In this document: positions 27,444 to 37,293 of the stretch, piece by piece
Layout of the letters: every line of letters begins with the position of its first letter
Position numbering within the stretch: position 1 is the stretch's first letter
Source of the DNA: Bacteroidota bacterium
GTDB lineage: Bacteria > Bacteroidota > Bacteroidia > NS11-12g > UBA955
NCBI GenBank assembly: GCA_005798825.1
Contig: SYIL01000018.1
Location: forward strand, 1-43,942
DNA length: 43,942 nucleotides
Direction: 5' to 3'
The notes under the pieces: generated by a model
Told to the model about the DNA's origin: nothing
Databases searched by the model: none
What the model saw: only the letters and a program-made list of their open reading frames with translations
Position numbers and translations under genes: made by a program

Positions 27444-27456
27444 AATGATTATCATT
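27444..27456. promoter_or_regulatory. Fur-box-core-like palindrome
   Basis: AATGATTATCATT is a perfect 6-1-6 inverted repeat. It equals the 13-bp core of the classical Fur operator read on the other strand, and the flanking bases do not extend the match. It sits about 130 bp from the atpD promoter and about 150 bp upstream of yidC. It may be a metal-responsive operator or chance; nothing else here points to iron. Confidence 0.35.
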
Positions 27457-27550
27457 GCATTTTTTCGTGTGAAGCACAGTATGAATCGACCCCCATGGAT
27501 AAAATGAAATTATTGTAAAATGTCCTCAACAACAATAAAACAAATAAATC

Positions 27551-29345
<1,795 letters not shown>

Positions 29346-29524
29346 TAGCTCGCCCAAGATTATCGGAATTTTGAAGTCATTGTGGCCCGGAATTTCTTAA
29401 TCCTTTTTACATTTTTATTGCAATCTGCATTTATATTTTATTGCGTACTTCATTGTACATGGACATCGTATTATTTTTTCGACTGAGAATTGCCTTGGAT
29501 TCATTCAAGTTCAAAACCATTGTA

Positions 29525-29541
29525 ACAAAATATAATTTTGT
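29525..29541. promoter_or_regulatory. Inverted repeat covering a -7 element
   Basis: ACAAAAT-ATA-ATTTTGT is a perfect inverted repeat with 7-bp arms. The element TAATTTTG (29533-29540) lies within it, so a protein bound here would block that promoter. It is a candidate operator or autoregulatory site for the downstream sigma factor and lycopene cyclase genes. AT-richness makes chance palindromes more likely. Confidence 0.4.
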
Positions 29542-29598
29542 ATATTTTTTATTGTATAAAAGTTAAACAAAATAACAGCCTTACACACAAAAATTGCG

Positions 29599-29606
29599 TA
29601 ATTTTG
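29599..29606 (+). promoter_or_regulatory. Proximal TAnnTTTG -7 element for the sigma factor gene
   Basis: TAATTTTG ending 12 nt before the ATG at 29618. It overlaps the extended upstream frame that begins with a TTG at 29594, so the ATG start is preferred. Confidence 0.5.
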
Positions 29607-29617
29607 TTCAAAGTTTT

Positions 29618-30154
29618 ATGATGAATCCTACACAAAATAATTTTGATTCCAAAATAAATGATGCTTTATTGCCTTTGAGAAATTATGGCCTATCACTCAC
29701 CCACAATTTGGATGAAACAAAAGATTTGGTGCAAGAAACAATACTGAAAGCCTATAGATACAAAGACAAATTTCAAGAAGGAACCAATTTACGAGCATGG
29801 CTATACACCATTTTAAAAAATAGTTTCATTAATAATTACCGTCGCGAAACGAACAGAAATACATTTATCGACCGGACAGACAACCAGTACTTCGTTGATT
29901 TACCATGTCACCGCATAGACAACGAAGCAGAGATAACCTTTATCCGGAAAGATCTAGAAATTGCGATTAATTCTCTGCCTTGTGATCTTAGAATAACATT
30001 CAAACTCAATGCTGAGGGATTTAAATACCATGAGATTTCCCAAGAACTCCTCATACCTATCGGTACTGTAAAGACGCGAATTTTTGTTGCCCGACGTATT
30101 CTACGCAAAAAACTTCAAGATTATTCAATCACATTTGGCCAGCAAATGGCTTAA
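29618..30154 (+). CDS. ECF-type RNA polymerase sigma factor
   Basis: Alternative sigma factor of about 178 aa with only regions 2 and 4. Region 2 reads LTHNLDETKDLVQETILKA then LRAWLYTILKNSFINNYRRE. Region 4 is the helix-turn-helix FKYHEISQELLIPIGTVKTR followed by IFVARRILRKKL. No anti-sigma factor gene is adjacent. The next gene on the same strand, 34 bp on, encodes a lycopene cyclase, so the natural guess is that this factor controls carotenoid genes, as ECF factors do in some other bacteria. That link is inferred from position only. Confidence 0.93.
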   Translation: MMNPTQNNFDSKINDALLPLRNYGLSLTHNLDETKDLVQETILKAYRYKDKFQEGTNLRAWLYTILKNSFINNYRRETNRNTFIDRTDNQYFVDLPCHRIDNEAEITFIRKDLEIAINSLPCDLRITFKLNAEGFKYHEISQELLIPIGTVKTRIFVARRILRKKLQDYSITFGQQMA

Positions 30155-30188
30155 CTTTGTTGGAAACACATTTGCTAAAGGCTGTCGC

Positions 30189-30881
30189 ATGCCAACCAAT
30201 ACATTTACCTATTTTTACCTACTTCTATTTTCTATTATAGGGCCACTACTACTTTCGTTTGACAAAAAAGTTTCTTTTTACAGAGACTGGAAATCTTTTT
30301 TGTTGTCAATGTTTCCCGTAAGCGTATTTTACATACTATGGGACATCATTTTTACAAATTTAAATGTTTGGAAATTTAATCCAGATTTTCTAATAGGCCA
30401 GTACTTTGCCAATATCCCAATCGAGGAATACGTATTTTTTATAATTATTCCCTATTGTTGCTTGTTTATTTATGCTTGTCTAAAAACGTATTTTCCAGTA
30501 ATTGTATATACGAACTATAGTTTATTTTTTAGTGTAGGATTAATTTTGTTGTCAATTGCCATTATAGTTTTACATCCAAAACAACTGTATACTGTCACTA
30601 CATTTGGCTTATTACTGTTAAGCCTGTGCTATTTTACCTTGAGCCACAAAACCCAGTACCTACCCCATACTTACCTTTCCTGGATAATTGCACTGGTGCC
30701 AATGGCTCTGGTCAACGGGGTATTAACAGGAAAACCCATTTTAATATACACCGCTACGGAAAATATGGGTATTAGAATCGGTACAATTCCACTAGAGGAT
30801 TTCTTCTATAACTTGATTTATATGTTGTGGATGATATACTTTTATGAATTTTGGAAATCAAAAAAGAAATCTGAATTATAA
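30189..30881 (+). CDS. Lycopene beta-cyclase, CrtYc-CrtYd membrane type
   Basis: Integral membrane protein of about 230 aa that should cyclise lycopene ends to beta-ionone rings. It consists of two related halves, each with the cyclase motif: NIPIEEYVFFIIIPYC in the first and IPLEDFFYNLIYMLWMIYFYEF in the second. About six to seven membrane segments are visible (FTYFYLLLFSIIGPLLLS, VFYILWDIIFTNL and others). The frame is open upstream to 30084 across the end of the sigma factor gene, but the ATG at 30189 gives the standard N-terminus. No crtI, crtB or crtZ is in the window, so substrate supply must come from elsewhere. Confidence 0.85.
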   Translation: MPTNTFTYFYLLLFSIIGPLLLSFDKKVSFYRDWKSFLLSMFPVSVFYILWDIIFTNLNVWKFNPDFLIGQYFANIPIEEYVFFIIIPYCCLFIYACLKTYFPVIVYTNYSLFFSVGLILLSIAIIVLHPKQLYTVTTFGLLLLSLCYFTLSHKTQYLPHTYLSWIIALVPMALVNGVLTGKPILIYTATENMGIRIGTIPLEDFFYNLIYMLWMIYFYEFWKSKKKSEL

Positions 30882-30917
30882 ACTGTCATTACAAAACCCG
30901 TCTGAATAGAAATAGAC

Positions 30918-31082
30918 ATGCACAATTCGATTAGAATTATTGGGCTTTATTCGGGAAAAATAGAATCAAATGGACTAAAAACTCGCTACTGTATTTGCGA
31001 TAGAGTATACGATTTACAAACTACTGATAAGGTTGTATGTAAACAGAAACTGAAAATACCCGTAATTGGACAAAAAGTCTAG
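30918..31082 (+). CDS. 54-residue hypothetical protein
   Basis: An ATG-started frame of 54 codons, 36 bp after the lycopene cyclase gene, ending 4 bp into the convergent MCE gene. The product begins MHNSIRIIGLYSGKIES and has three Cys (two in YCICD) and a basic end. It has no signal peptide or membrane helix and I recognise no family. Its position suggests it could be the last gene of the sigma-cyclase unit. Chance is possible at this length. Confidence 0.4.
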   Translation: MHNSIRIIGLYSGKIESNGLKTRYCICDRVYDLQTTDKVVCKQKLKIPVIGQKV

Positions 31083-32053
31083 TTAAAAATTGCAGAATCC
31101 GCATTACTTTTTTTCTTCGCCCTAGACCGCTGCTTAACAGAAAGTGGAACAGGAATATATTTTTCGGGATAGCGCTTTAAATCCAGTATTAAATTCTGTA
31201 CTTCCTTATTACTTTTGATAAGCGAATTGTATAATTGATCATCATTCAGCAATTTGCCCAAACTCCCCTTCCCCTCTTCCAAATTATCAAGAATCTCCGT
31301 AATCTGTGAAAGCGATTTTGTAAGATTATTTGCCAATTTATCTACCCGCATAGTATCTATTTGAGTTCCTAATGCATTTATATGGCGAAACCCCTCCCGA
31401 ATATTATGGTCGTATTCTGGCAAATTTGATGAAAATTTAGCCATATTATCAGCGCTTGTATTGAGAGATGGCCCCATAGTTTCAATCTGTAATTTAATAT
31501 CTTCCAGGGTAGCAGAAAGCGTACGCATAATTTTTGGCAATTCAATCAGGGCACTGTTTAATTCATCCTTCTTCAGAAGTACGTTAAGGGTATTAAAAAG
31601 TGAATCTGTACTCGAAGCAACGCCTACAATTTGCTTATTAACCAAATCAAAAATATCTTTTGAATACGATGCATTTAAGGTATCACCGGGCATGGCCATT
31701 ACAAGCGAATTACCCATCACCAATCGTAACGATACACCTCCCAAAAGCTCAGACTGAATTTTGAGACTGGAGTTTTTGGGTATAGACATTGAAGATGTGA
31801 TTTCAACAAGCGCAACAATCTGTTGATTATCATCCATGGATAAACTTCGAAGTGATCCAATTTTATAGCCGTTTACCAACACTTTTGCACCTACTGAAAG
31901 ACCTTGCGTATTTTTATATATCACGGCAAACTCCCTGCCCCTATTAAAAATATTATCTTTTCCCATCATAAAATTATAGCCCATAAATAATATAAACAGC
32001 GATATAACTGTCATTAAACCCACTTTAAATTCATTGGAAAGACCTTTTAGCAT
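31079..32053 (-). CDS. MlaD-family MCE domain protein
   Basis: Inner-membrane-anchored lipid-transport protein of 324 aa. One N-terminal membrane helix (VGLMTVISLFILFMGYNFMM) is followed by the MCE domain at residues ~37-115 (FAVIYKNTQGLSVGAKVLVNG, YKIGSLRSLSM). A long alpha-helical region then ends in a basic tail (SVKQRSRAKKKS). MCE proteins form hexameric rings that move phospholipids between membranes with an ABC transporter. No MlaE or MlaF homologue is adjacent. TACTTTTG lies just upstream. It follows the giant T9SS protein gene on the same strand, behind a strong terminator, so it has its own promoter. Confidence 0.9.
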   Translation of the reverse strand: MLKGLSNEFKVGLMTVISLFILFMGYNFMMGKDNIFNRGREFAVIYKNTQGLSVGAKVLVNGYKIGSLRSLSMDDNQQIVALVEITSSMSIPKNSSLKIQSELLGGVSLRLVMGNSLVMAMPGDTLNASYSKDIFDLVNKQIVGVASSTDSLFNTLNVLLKKDELNSALIELPKIMRTLSATLEDIKLQIETMGPSLNTSADNMAKFSSNLPEYDHNIREGFRHINALGTQIDTMRVDKLANNLTKSLSQITEILDNLEEGKGSLGKLLNDDQLYNSLIKSNKEVQNLILDLKRYPEKYIPVPLSVKQRSRAKKKSNADSAIFN

Positions 32054-32069
32054 AGGATTGTCAACATTT

Positions 32070-32077
32070 CAAAAGTA
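32070..32077 (-). promoter_or_regulatory. TAnnTTTG -7 element for the MCE gene
   Basis: TACTTTTG on the minus strand, ending 17 nt before the ATG at 32053 and lying just past the terminator of the preceding gene. Confidence 0.55.
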
Positions 32078-32100
32078 CGGAAAAATATTAAGCCTACTAC

Positions 32101-32134
32101 AAAAAAAAGGCCCCACTAAAAGTGGGGCCTTTTT
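32101..32134 (-). terminator. Rho-independent terminator of the T9SS cargo gene
   Basis: A perfect 13-bp stem (32104-32116 with 32122-32134) with core GGCCCCAC, a 5-nt loop TAAAA and a run of A on the plus strand that gives U residues in the minus-strand transcript. It lies 23 bp after the stop of the large gene. The stem is AT-flanked on both sides and could act in both directions. Confidence 0.92.
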
Positions 32135-32156
32135 GAAAGAGTATTTTATGTACAAT

Positions 32157-35100
32157 TTAGTGCTTAACAACAACACGCTTGGTTACTGTCTCGCCGTTAT
32201 TGGTCATATTAACGAAGTAGATACCCTCACTTACATTGCTCAAGTCGATTGGAGTAGCTCCAAAACCTCCTTGCAGATTATCCAATTTGGCAACAACAGC
32301 GCCAAAGGTATTGGTTACTATAACATTCAATGGTTTGTTATTGCTTAAGTTGTAACCAATGGTTATGATACCTGATGTTGGATTTGGATGAACTGATACA
32401 GCATTTTCCAACTTCATGGTTTCTGTACCCATATAAGTATTGAAACAATTTGGTGGATAGGCCACAAATACTGGACGAGATACAGTTATAGCTTCGTTAC
32501 CACTAGGATCAGTCAATGAGTAGTTGATGTAATAAACACCAGCCTCCATTATGTTAACATTGTGGCCCAATACTTTAACCAATGGGGTTAAAGCAACTGC
32601 TGAGTAGTAATTGTCGCGAACAATCAAACCAGACATTGCCCAGAATGGAATACCAATACATACAGACACCGAAGGTGCGGTAATGCTAGGAGCAATTCTG
32701 TCAACCACTTTAATGAAACGTTGCTTGATTGTTACATTGCCACTACCATCTGTAGCCGTAAATGTTTCAACATAGGTTCCCAATGTGAACGCATCTACTT
32801 TACCCACTCTGGTTATAGACAACTGAGCTTTAGTATAGAAGTTGTCAATAACGGTTACTGAACGGGAGTAGTATGCATTGTTTACATCATGAATAACAGT
32901 ATCGCTTGTATTCAATTCAATTTCAGGAGCGATAAAATCATCAACACGATAATTTAGAACATATCCATCTTCAACTGCCTTGTTACCAGAAGGATCTGAA
33001 GAATTGTATGTTACAGGATAGGTAGCACGAATATTGGTATTTACCGGACCATTAAACCCAGGATTCTTGGATAAGAAAATAGAACCGTTACAAGGATCCA
33101 TGGCATACACATCGTCTACAAATGCAGACCTAATTTGTACATCAATGATAGTTCCATCAACAATTGAAGCCAATAATTTCTTAATAGAAGGTTTCTTTGT
33201 ATCCCTTACAATTACAACACGCTTAATTGAAACAGCATTGTTTTGAGCATCTTTAACAGAGTAGGTCAATACATAAACACCAACGACAGCATCCAAGACT
33301 TTACCCGTAACTTTAATTGCAGATGTCAAGTTACCATCATTCGCATCAATTGCAACCGCACCTGATTCTATGTATGTATCACACTGCTCAAGAATAATCG
33401 TATCATTTCCATTTAAGGTAAGTTTAGGTGCGCTCTTGTCCAATGCTACGACAACAGTACGGAAACGTGTTGGTGCACGATTACCAGATGCATCCTCTAA
33501 ATCAAATTGAATGGTATAAATACCGGGTGCTGTACAATCCAAATCTGAAACAACAACAATTGAATTGGTTAAATCCCCTTCAGTTGCATCGAAACCAAAG
33601 TATGATTTGCTTGCCACTTCAGAGTAACAACCCGTTTTTACAGCATTCTTTTCAACACGAATTGTGTCAGAACCGACCATAGTAATTACAGGTGGTTTAC
33701 CATCATTTGCTAAAATAACTGCATAGTCTTCAAATTCTCCAACAGTATTAACACCGCAAGGGTTGTTGTCAAAATTCGAATAAGAAACACCCACCCGCAT
33801 ACGAGTAGTACCTTCAAAACTGTTGGCTAAAGTGGGTACTTTGAAGGATGAGCTATACGTAGATTTACTGGTTGAACCACTACTCACAACTTCTTCCCCA
33901 GCATCGGAAAAATCGCCATCAATGTTGAAATCGATCCATGCTTTGAAATTTACACTGTTGGCTATTGTATTTCGTTCAACTGAAAAATCATAAGACGCAC
34001 CATAGGTTAAAGTAATGGCAGGATACACCTCAGTATAGTTGGTGTAACTGGCATCTCCAGATGATGATGATGAACTTAACAAGCTGGTTGAATTTCTGGA
34101 CAATTTAACAGCGTTGATACCTACGTCAGATGCAAGAAGATCAACCAAGGGAACACAATAGTCCAAAACAATAATGTATTTGTTTTTGATTAATTTTTTC
34201 TCAGTGTTTGCTTTACCTCCCACAGAATTCCAAGCATTCAAGGTAAATGTGTAAGAACCACCTTTAGCAGGCTTTATTTCTGGGTTCCTACTATTTCTAT
34301 CAGTACCATTTTCATAGGTGAATGTAGTCGGAAAGATTGTCCACTCAAACATGTTCGCATAATCTGTTTTGGTAGACATTTTAACAGTACTTCCTAAATT
34401 AGGACGAACATTGTCAGCAAAATAATCCAATGAACCAGGACCAGTAGGTGTATTGATTGTAATCTTACTACAGAAGGTATCAATACCAGTACAAGTAACT
34501 GCAACCAAACAAACGTCGTAGGTACCATCGGTATAAAAAGCACGAGTATAGTCTGTAGATGTACCTTCAGGCTGTCCATCTATATTCCATACATAGGATG
34601 GAACACCTTGTGCACCTGTAGTCGTATTCTTAAATTCAACAGATAAGCCGTTTGCTGCAGGATTGAAGTCGGTTTTCCAAGAAGCTTTGGGCTTTGCGGG
34701 TGGATTAAGCAATGAAGCCCAATTCATGATAAAACCTTTATCATTGCCACTTCCATTGGATTCGAAGGTTATGTACGCTGAACCACTTGTCAATAATATT
34801 TTAGCTGTATCATATTTTTTATAATTATCTCCTGATATGGTAGCAACCAATTTCGTAATATTTACTTGGCTTGCATCATATATTCTCAATTTGTCACTTG
34901 CATCAAAAAACTTTAGCTCTGTAAAACTTAATGTAATTGATTTTGCACCACAAGGAATTATGGAGAAATAGTCAATTGAAGTTTTGCGTCCGTTGCCATA
35001 ATTGGCATTTGGGCCACCATTGTCATATAAAGTTCCATTTTTGCTTGTACCTTCTTTGGAAGGGCCTAAATAATATTCAGTCGGAGCAATACATTCTACG

Positions 35101-36239
35101 TAACGATCCTTACACACGCGTTTTGATGGCCCAATATCATTTTCAGATGTGAGGCATAATTTATACCAACCTGTCTCATTTAGGGTAAAGTTTGGATTTT
35201 GAACTGTAGATGTTTGATCATCAACTCCAGTGGGGGAAAGTAACTCCCACGACCATTTGTATGCACCATTATCACTTAAATCATACATGACTAGATCATA
35301 ATAAATTTCAACCTCGTTGCTGGATGCAACAAAATCTGCATTCGGGACAACGGTAGGGGCAGTAATGGTAACTTGCTTTACAATTGAGTCAGAAAGCCCA
35401 CAATAATCTACCGACATTTTCACGTCATACTTTCCTCCTGATGCCCACTGGGCCACACCTCTAGAAGAATTGTCTGAATAGCCGGGATATGGAGGTTTCT
35501 CCGCTTTGTCAAAAATCCATTTATATGAATACCCAGCGGATGGGTTAACGGCATTGAACTTAACATTTGTTCTGGTGTAATTGGTTTTGGAGGGGACAAT
35601 AAAATTTGCCGTTGGAGAAGAACCCAACTTGAGGTTAACTTCCAAATCGAACACATTGCCATAATTTTGTACAGAACCGCAACCATTAGATTTGGTTAAA
35701 GTGCTGTAGGGAGGACAACCGCCACGGAAACGCAAATGACTTTTTCCTGTAGCTTTCCAACAAGGCATTTTCAAATTGAAAGTTGTCAACCCTGTTGCTA
35801 TGGTAGATGCAGGATCTACGAGACACTCGGATGATGAATAAGAACCATCTCGGTCAGCATCGATCCAAATACCTACTCTGGTACCCCAACTTTGTGAAGC
35901 CCAAATTCCTCCTTCAACAGTTACGGTAATTTCTTCACTTGCAGTTAGGTCGAATCCTTTACCAGAGTTCAAAATACCTTTATAGGTATCTGCGGCGTTG
36001 TATGAAGTACAACCCAATCCAGAGTAACTGGCTAAGGTATTGCCTCTCTTGTCTTTTACTTCGACAGAACGAATATCACCGGGATAATCCGAACCATTGT
36101 TTAAAATAGCTCCACCACAACCCCAAGAATTGGTGCCACTGCATGGAGTTTGAGCTTTCAGGCTAATTGAAGAAAATAATCCCCCCAATAAAATCGACAC
36201 AAAAGCTACTTTTTTTAATTGTGTAATTGTTGATTTCAT
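32157..36239 (-). CDS. Giant T9SS-exported multidomain surface protein
   Basis: A 1360-residue exported protein. Rough order: signal peptide (1-29); GEVED-like domain with a WIDADRDGSYSSSE calcium-type loop (~30-205); two PKD-like domains (~210-385); CUB-like domain with YDNGGPNANYGNG (~390-510); two PKD-like domains (~515-690); second GEVED domain with WIDFNIDGDFSDAGEE and GEFEDYAVIL (~700-855); about five Ig/HYR-like domains with repeated SVKDAQNN and DPSGN motifs (~860-1275); and a T9SS type A sorting domain (HPNPTSGIITIGYNL to the basic end KRVVVKH). The last domain directs export across the outer membrane and attachment or release. There is no catalytic domain, so an adhesive or structural role is likely. 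It sits between the amidase and MCE genes and ends at a strong terminator. Confidence 0.93.
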   Translation of the reverse strand: MKSTITQLKKVAFVSILLGGLFSSISLKAQTPCSGTNSWGCGGAILNNGSDYPGDIRSVEVKDKRGNTLASYSGLGCTSYNAADTYKGILNSGKGFDLTASEEITVTVEGGIWASQSWGTRVGIWIDADRDGSYSSSECLVDPASTIATGLTTFNLKMPCWKATGKSHLRFRGGCPPYSTLTKSNGCGSVQNYGNVFDLEVNLKLGSSPTANFIVPSKTNYTRTNVKFNAVNPSAGYSYKWIFDKAEKPPYPGYSDNSSRGVAQWASGGKYDVKMSVDYCGLSDSIVKQVTITAPTVVPNADFVASSNEVEIYYDLVMYDLSDNGAYKWSWELLSPTGVDDQTSTVQNPNFTLNETGWYKLCLTSENDIGPSKRVCKDRYVECIAPTEYYLGPSKEGTSKNGTLYDNGGPNANYGNGRKTSIDYFSIIPCGAKSITLSFTELKFFDASDKLRIYDASQVNITKLVATISGDNYKKYDTAKILLTSGSAYITFESNGSGNDKGFIMNWASLLNPPAKPKASWKTDFNPAANGLSVEFKNTTTGAQGVPSYVWNIDGQPEGTSTDYTRAFYTDGTYDVCLVAVTCTGIDTFCSKITINTPTGPGSLDYFADNVRPNLGSTVKMSTKTDYANMFEWTIFPTTFTYENGTDRNSRNPEIKPAKGGSYTFTLNAWNSVGGKANTEKKLIKNKYIIVLDYCVPLVDLLASDVGINAVKLSRNSTSLLSSSSSSGDASYTNYTEVYPAITLTYGASYDFSVERNTIANSVNFKAWIDFNIDGDFSDAGEEVVSSGSTSKSTYSSSFKVPTLANSFEGTTRMRVGVSYSNFDNNPCGVNTVGEFEDYAVILANDGKPPVITMVGSDTIRVEKNAVKTGCYSEVASKSYFGFDATEGDLTNSIVVVSDLDCTAPGIYTIQFDLEDASGNRAPTRFRTVVVALDKSAPKLTLNGNDTIILEQCDTYIESGAVAIDANDGNLTSAIKVTGKVLDAVVGVYVLTYSVKDAQNNAVSIKRVVIVRDTKKPSIKKLLASIVDGTIIDVQIRSAFVDDVYAMDPCNGSIFLSKNPGFNGPVNTNIRATYPVTYNSSDPSGNKAVEDGYVLNYRVDDFIAPEIELNTSDTVIHDVNNAYYSRSVTVIDNFYTKAQLSITRVGKVDAFTLGTYVETFTATDGSGNVTIKQRFIKVVDRIAPSITAPSVSVCIGIPFWAMSGLIVRDNYYSAVALTPLVKVLGHNVNIMEAGVYYINYSLTDPSGNEAITVSRPVFVAYPPNCFNTYMGTETMKLENAVSVHPNPTSGIITIGYNLSNNKPLNVIVTNTFGAVVAKLDNLQGGFGATPIDLSNVSEGIYFVNMTNNGETVTKRVVVKH

Positions 36240-36400
36240 AGATTTTAATTTATAGATGTTTTACAAATGACGACATTAAGATCAAAAGTTGCAAGTAAAT
36301 CTAAAATTATTTTTAATAATAGTATATAACTGTAATATTATGATGATGGTACTTCGCCAAACAATTGCTTCACACTGAATTCGAAAATCGCTAAAAAAAA

Positions 36401-37228
36401 TTATTCATTCGACAATTTCAAAGATTCAAGATAGTATTTATACTCACGAATTGCATCAAAAATACCCAAAGCAATGCTATTTTGGCCTTCTGATGATTTC
36501 AACACATTTCGATCCGTAGAATTGGTTAAAAATCCTGTTTCCACCAGAACACTTGGCATTGAAGTTTGCCATAAAACCAGAAATCCTGCCTGTTTTACTC
36601 CCCGACTTTTAATTTTACACATTCTATTCGTTTGTGCTTCAATCCCTGTTGCTAATTTTAGACTCTGTTTCATATATGCATTTTGCACCAAACTGAAAAT
36701 TATATGTCCTTCCGGAGAATCTACATCAAACCCTCCATAACGAGAATTGTCTTTATAATCTGTTTCATAGGTAATGGCAGCATTCTCTCGTTTGGCGACA
36801 TCTAAATTTCCTTCGGTTTTGTGTAATCCCATAAAATAGGTCTCACTGCCCGAGGCCGCTTTATTTTTATTGGCATTACAATGAATAGAAATAAACAAAT
36901 CCGCCCTGTTAATATTGGCCAAGTGAGGACGCTCCCACAACTTTAAAGTTTTATCGGTTGTTCGGGTATACAATACCCTAATCCCAGGCAAACTATCTTT
37001 CAATATTTTCCCAAGTTTTAACGCAACTGATAGGGTTACTTCTTTTTCCCAAATCTCATTTTCACCATTACAACCAGGATCGATACCGCCATGCCCGGCA
37101 TCGATAACAACAGTCATACTTGTTTGGTTTAATGACTTTACCTGGCTAGATGGCAAACACCATAATAAGACAATCGCCAGCATAAAAATGCCTGTCTTCT
37201 TAATACGATTCGACTGTTTTTTTTTCAT
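36401..37228 (-). CDS. N-acetylmuramoyl-L-alanine amidase (Amidase_3)
   Basis: Zinc enzyme cleaving the bond between N-acetylmuramic acid and L-alanine in peptidoglycan. The start MKKKQSNRIKK leads into a membrane or signal segment (IFMLAIVLLWCLPSS). The catalytic domain follows with zinc ligands in VVIDAGHGGIDPGCNG, then EKEVTLSVALKLGKIL, ADLFISIHCNANKNK and VLVETGFLTNSTD with the catalytic Glu. It is 275 aa from this ATG; the frame is open to 37348 but runs over the divergent LptD start. It is divergent from the LptD-like gene and upstream of the giant T9SS gene on the same strand, 161 bp apart. Confidence 0.93.
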   Translation of the reverse strand: MKKKQSNRIKKTGIFMLAIVLLWCLPSSQVKSLNQTSMTVVIDAGHGGIDPGCNGENEIWEKEVTLSVALKLGKILKDSLPGIRVLYTRTTDKTLKLWERPHLANINRADLFISIHCNANKNKAASGSETYFMGLHKTEGNLDVAKRENAAITYETDYKDNSRYGGFDVDSPEGHIIFSLVQNAYMKQSLKLATGIEAQTNRMCKIKSRGVKQAGFLVLWQTSMPSVLVETGFLTNSTDRNVLKSSEGQNSIALGIFDAIREYKYYLESLKLSNE

Positions 37229-37268
37229 GCAAACAATAATTTCCAAGCTTTCGGTATCAGTATGGCAA

Positions 37269-37276
37269 TATTTTTG
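37269..37276 (+). promoter_or_regulatory. TAnnTTTG -7 element for the LptD-like gene
   Basis: TATTTTTG ending 18 nt before the TTG at 37294. It supports a start at or just after 37294 for a gene that lacks an early ATG. Confidence 0.5.
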
Positions 37277-37293
37277 CCGAAATTCGCTAGAAC

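Larger units (their letters stand above)
29346..29617. other. AT-rich region upstream of the ECF sigma gene
   Basis: A 272-bp, very AT-rich stretch with no supported ORF. It contains two TAnnTTTG boxes (29533-29540 and 29599-29606), and the first lies inside a perfect 7-3-7 inverted repeat. AACAAAAT or its complement occurs three times in the last 95 bp, compatible with a regulated promoter. Confidence 0.5.

Noticed and set aside
27421-27507. 28-codon ORF overlapping the Fur-like palindrome
   Set aside because: Too short, no recognisable features and no promoter or ribosome binding site.
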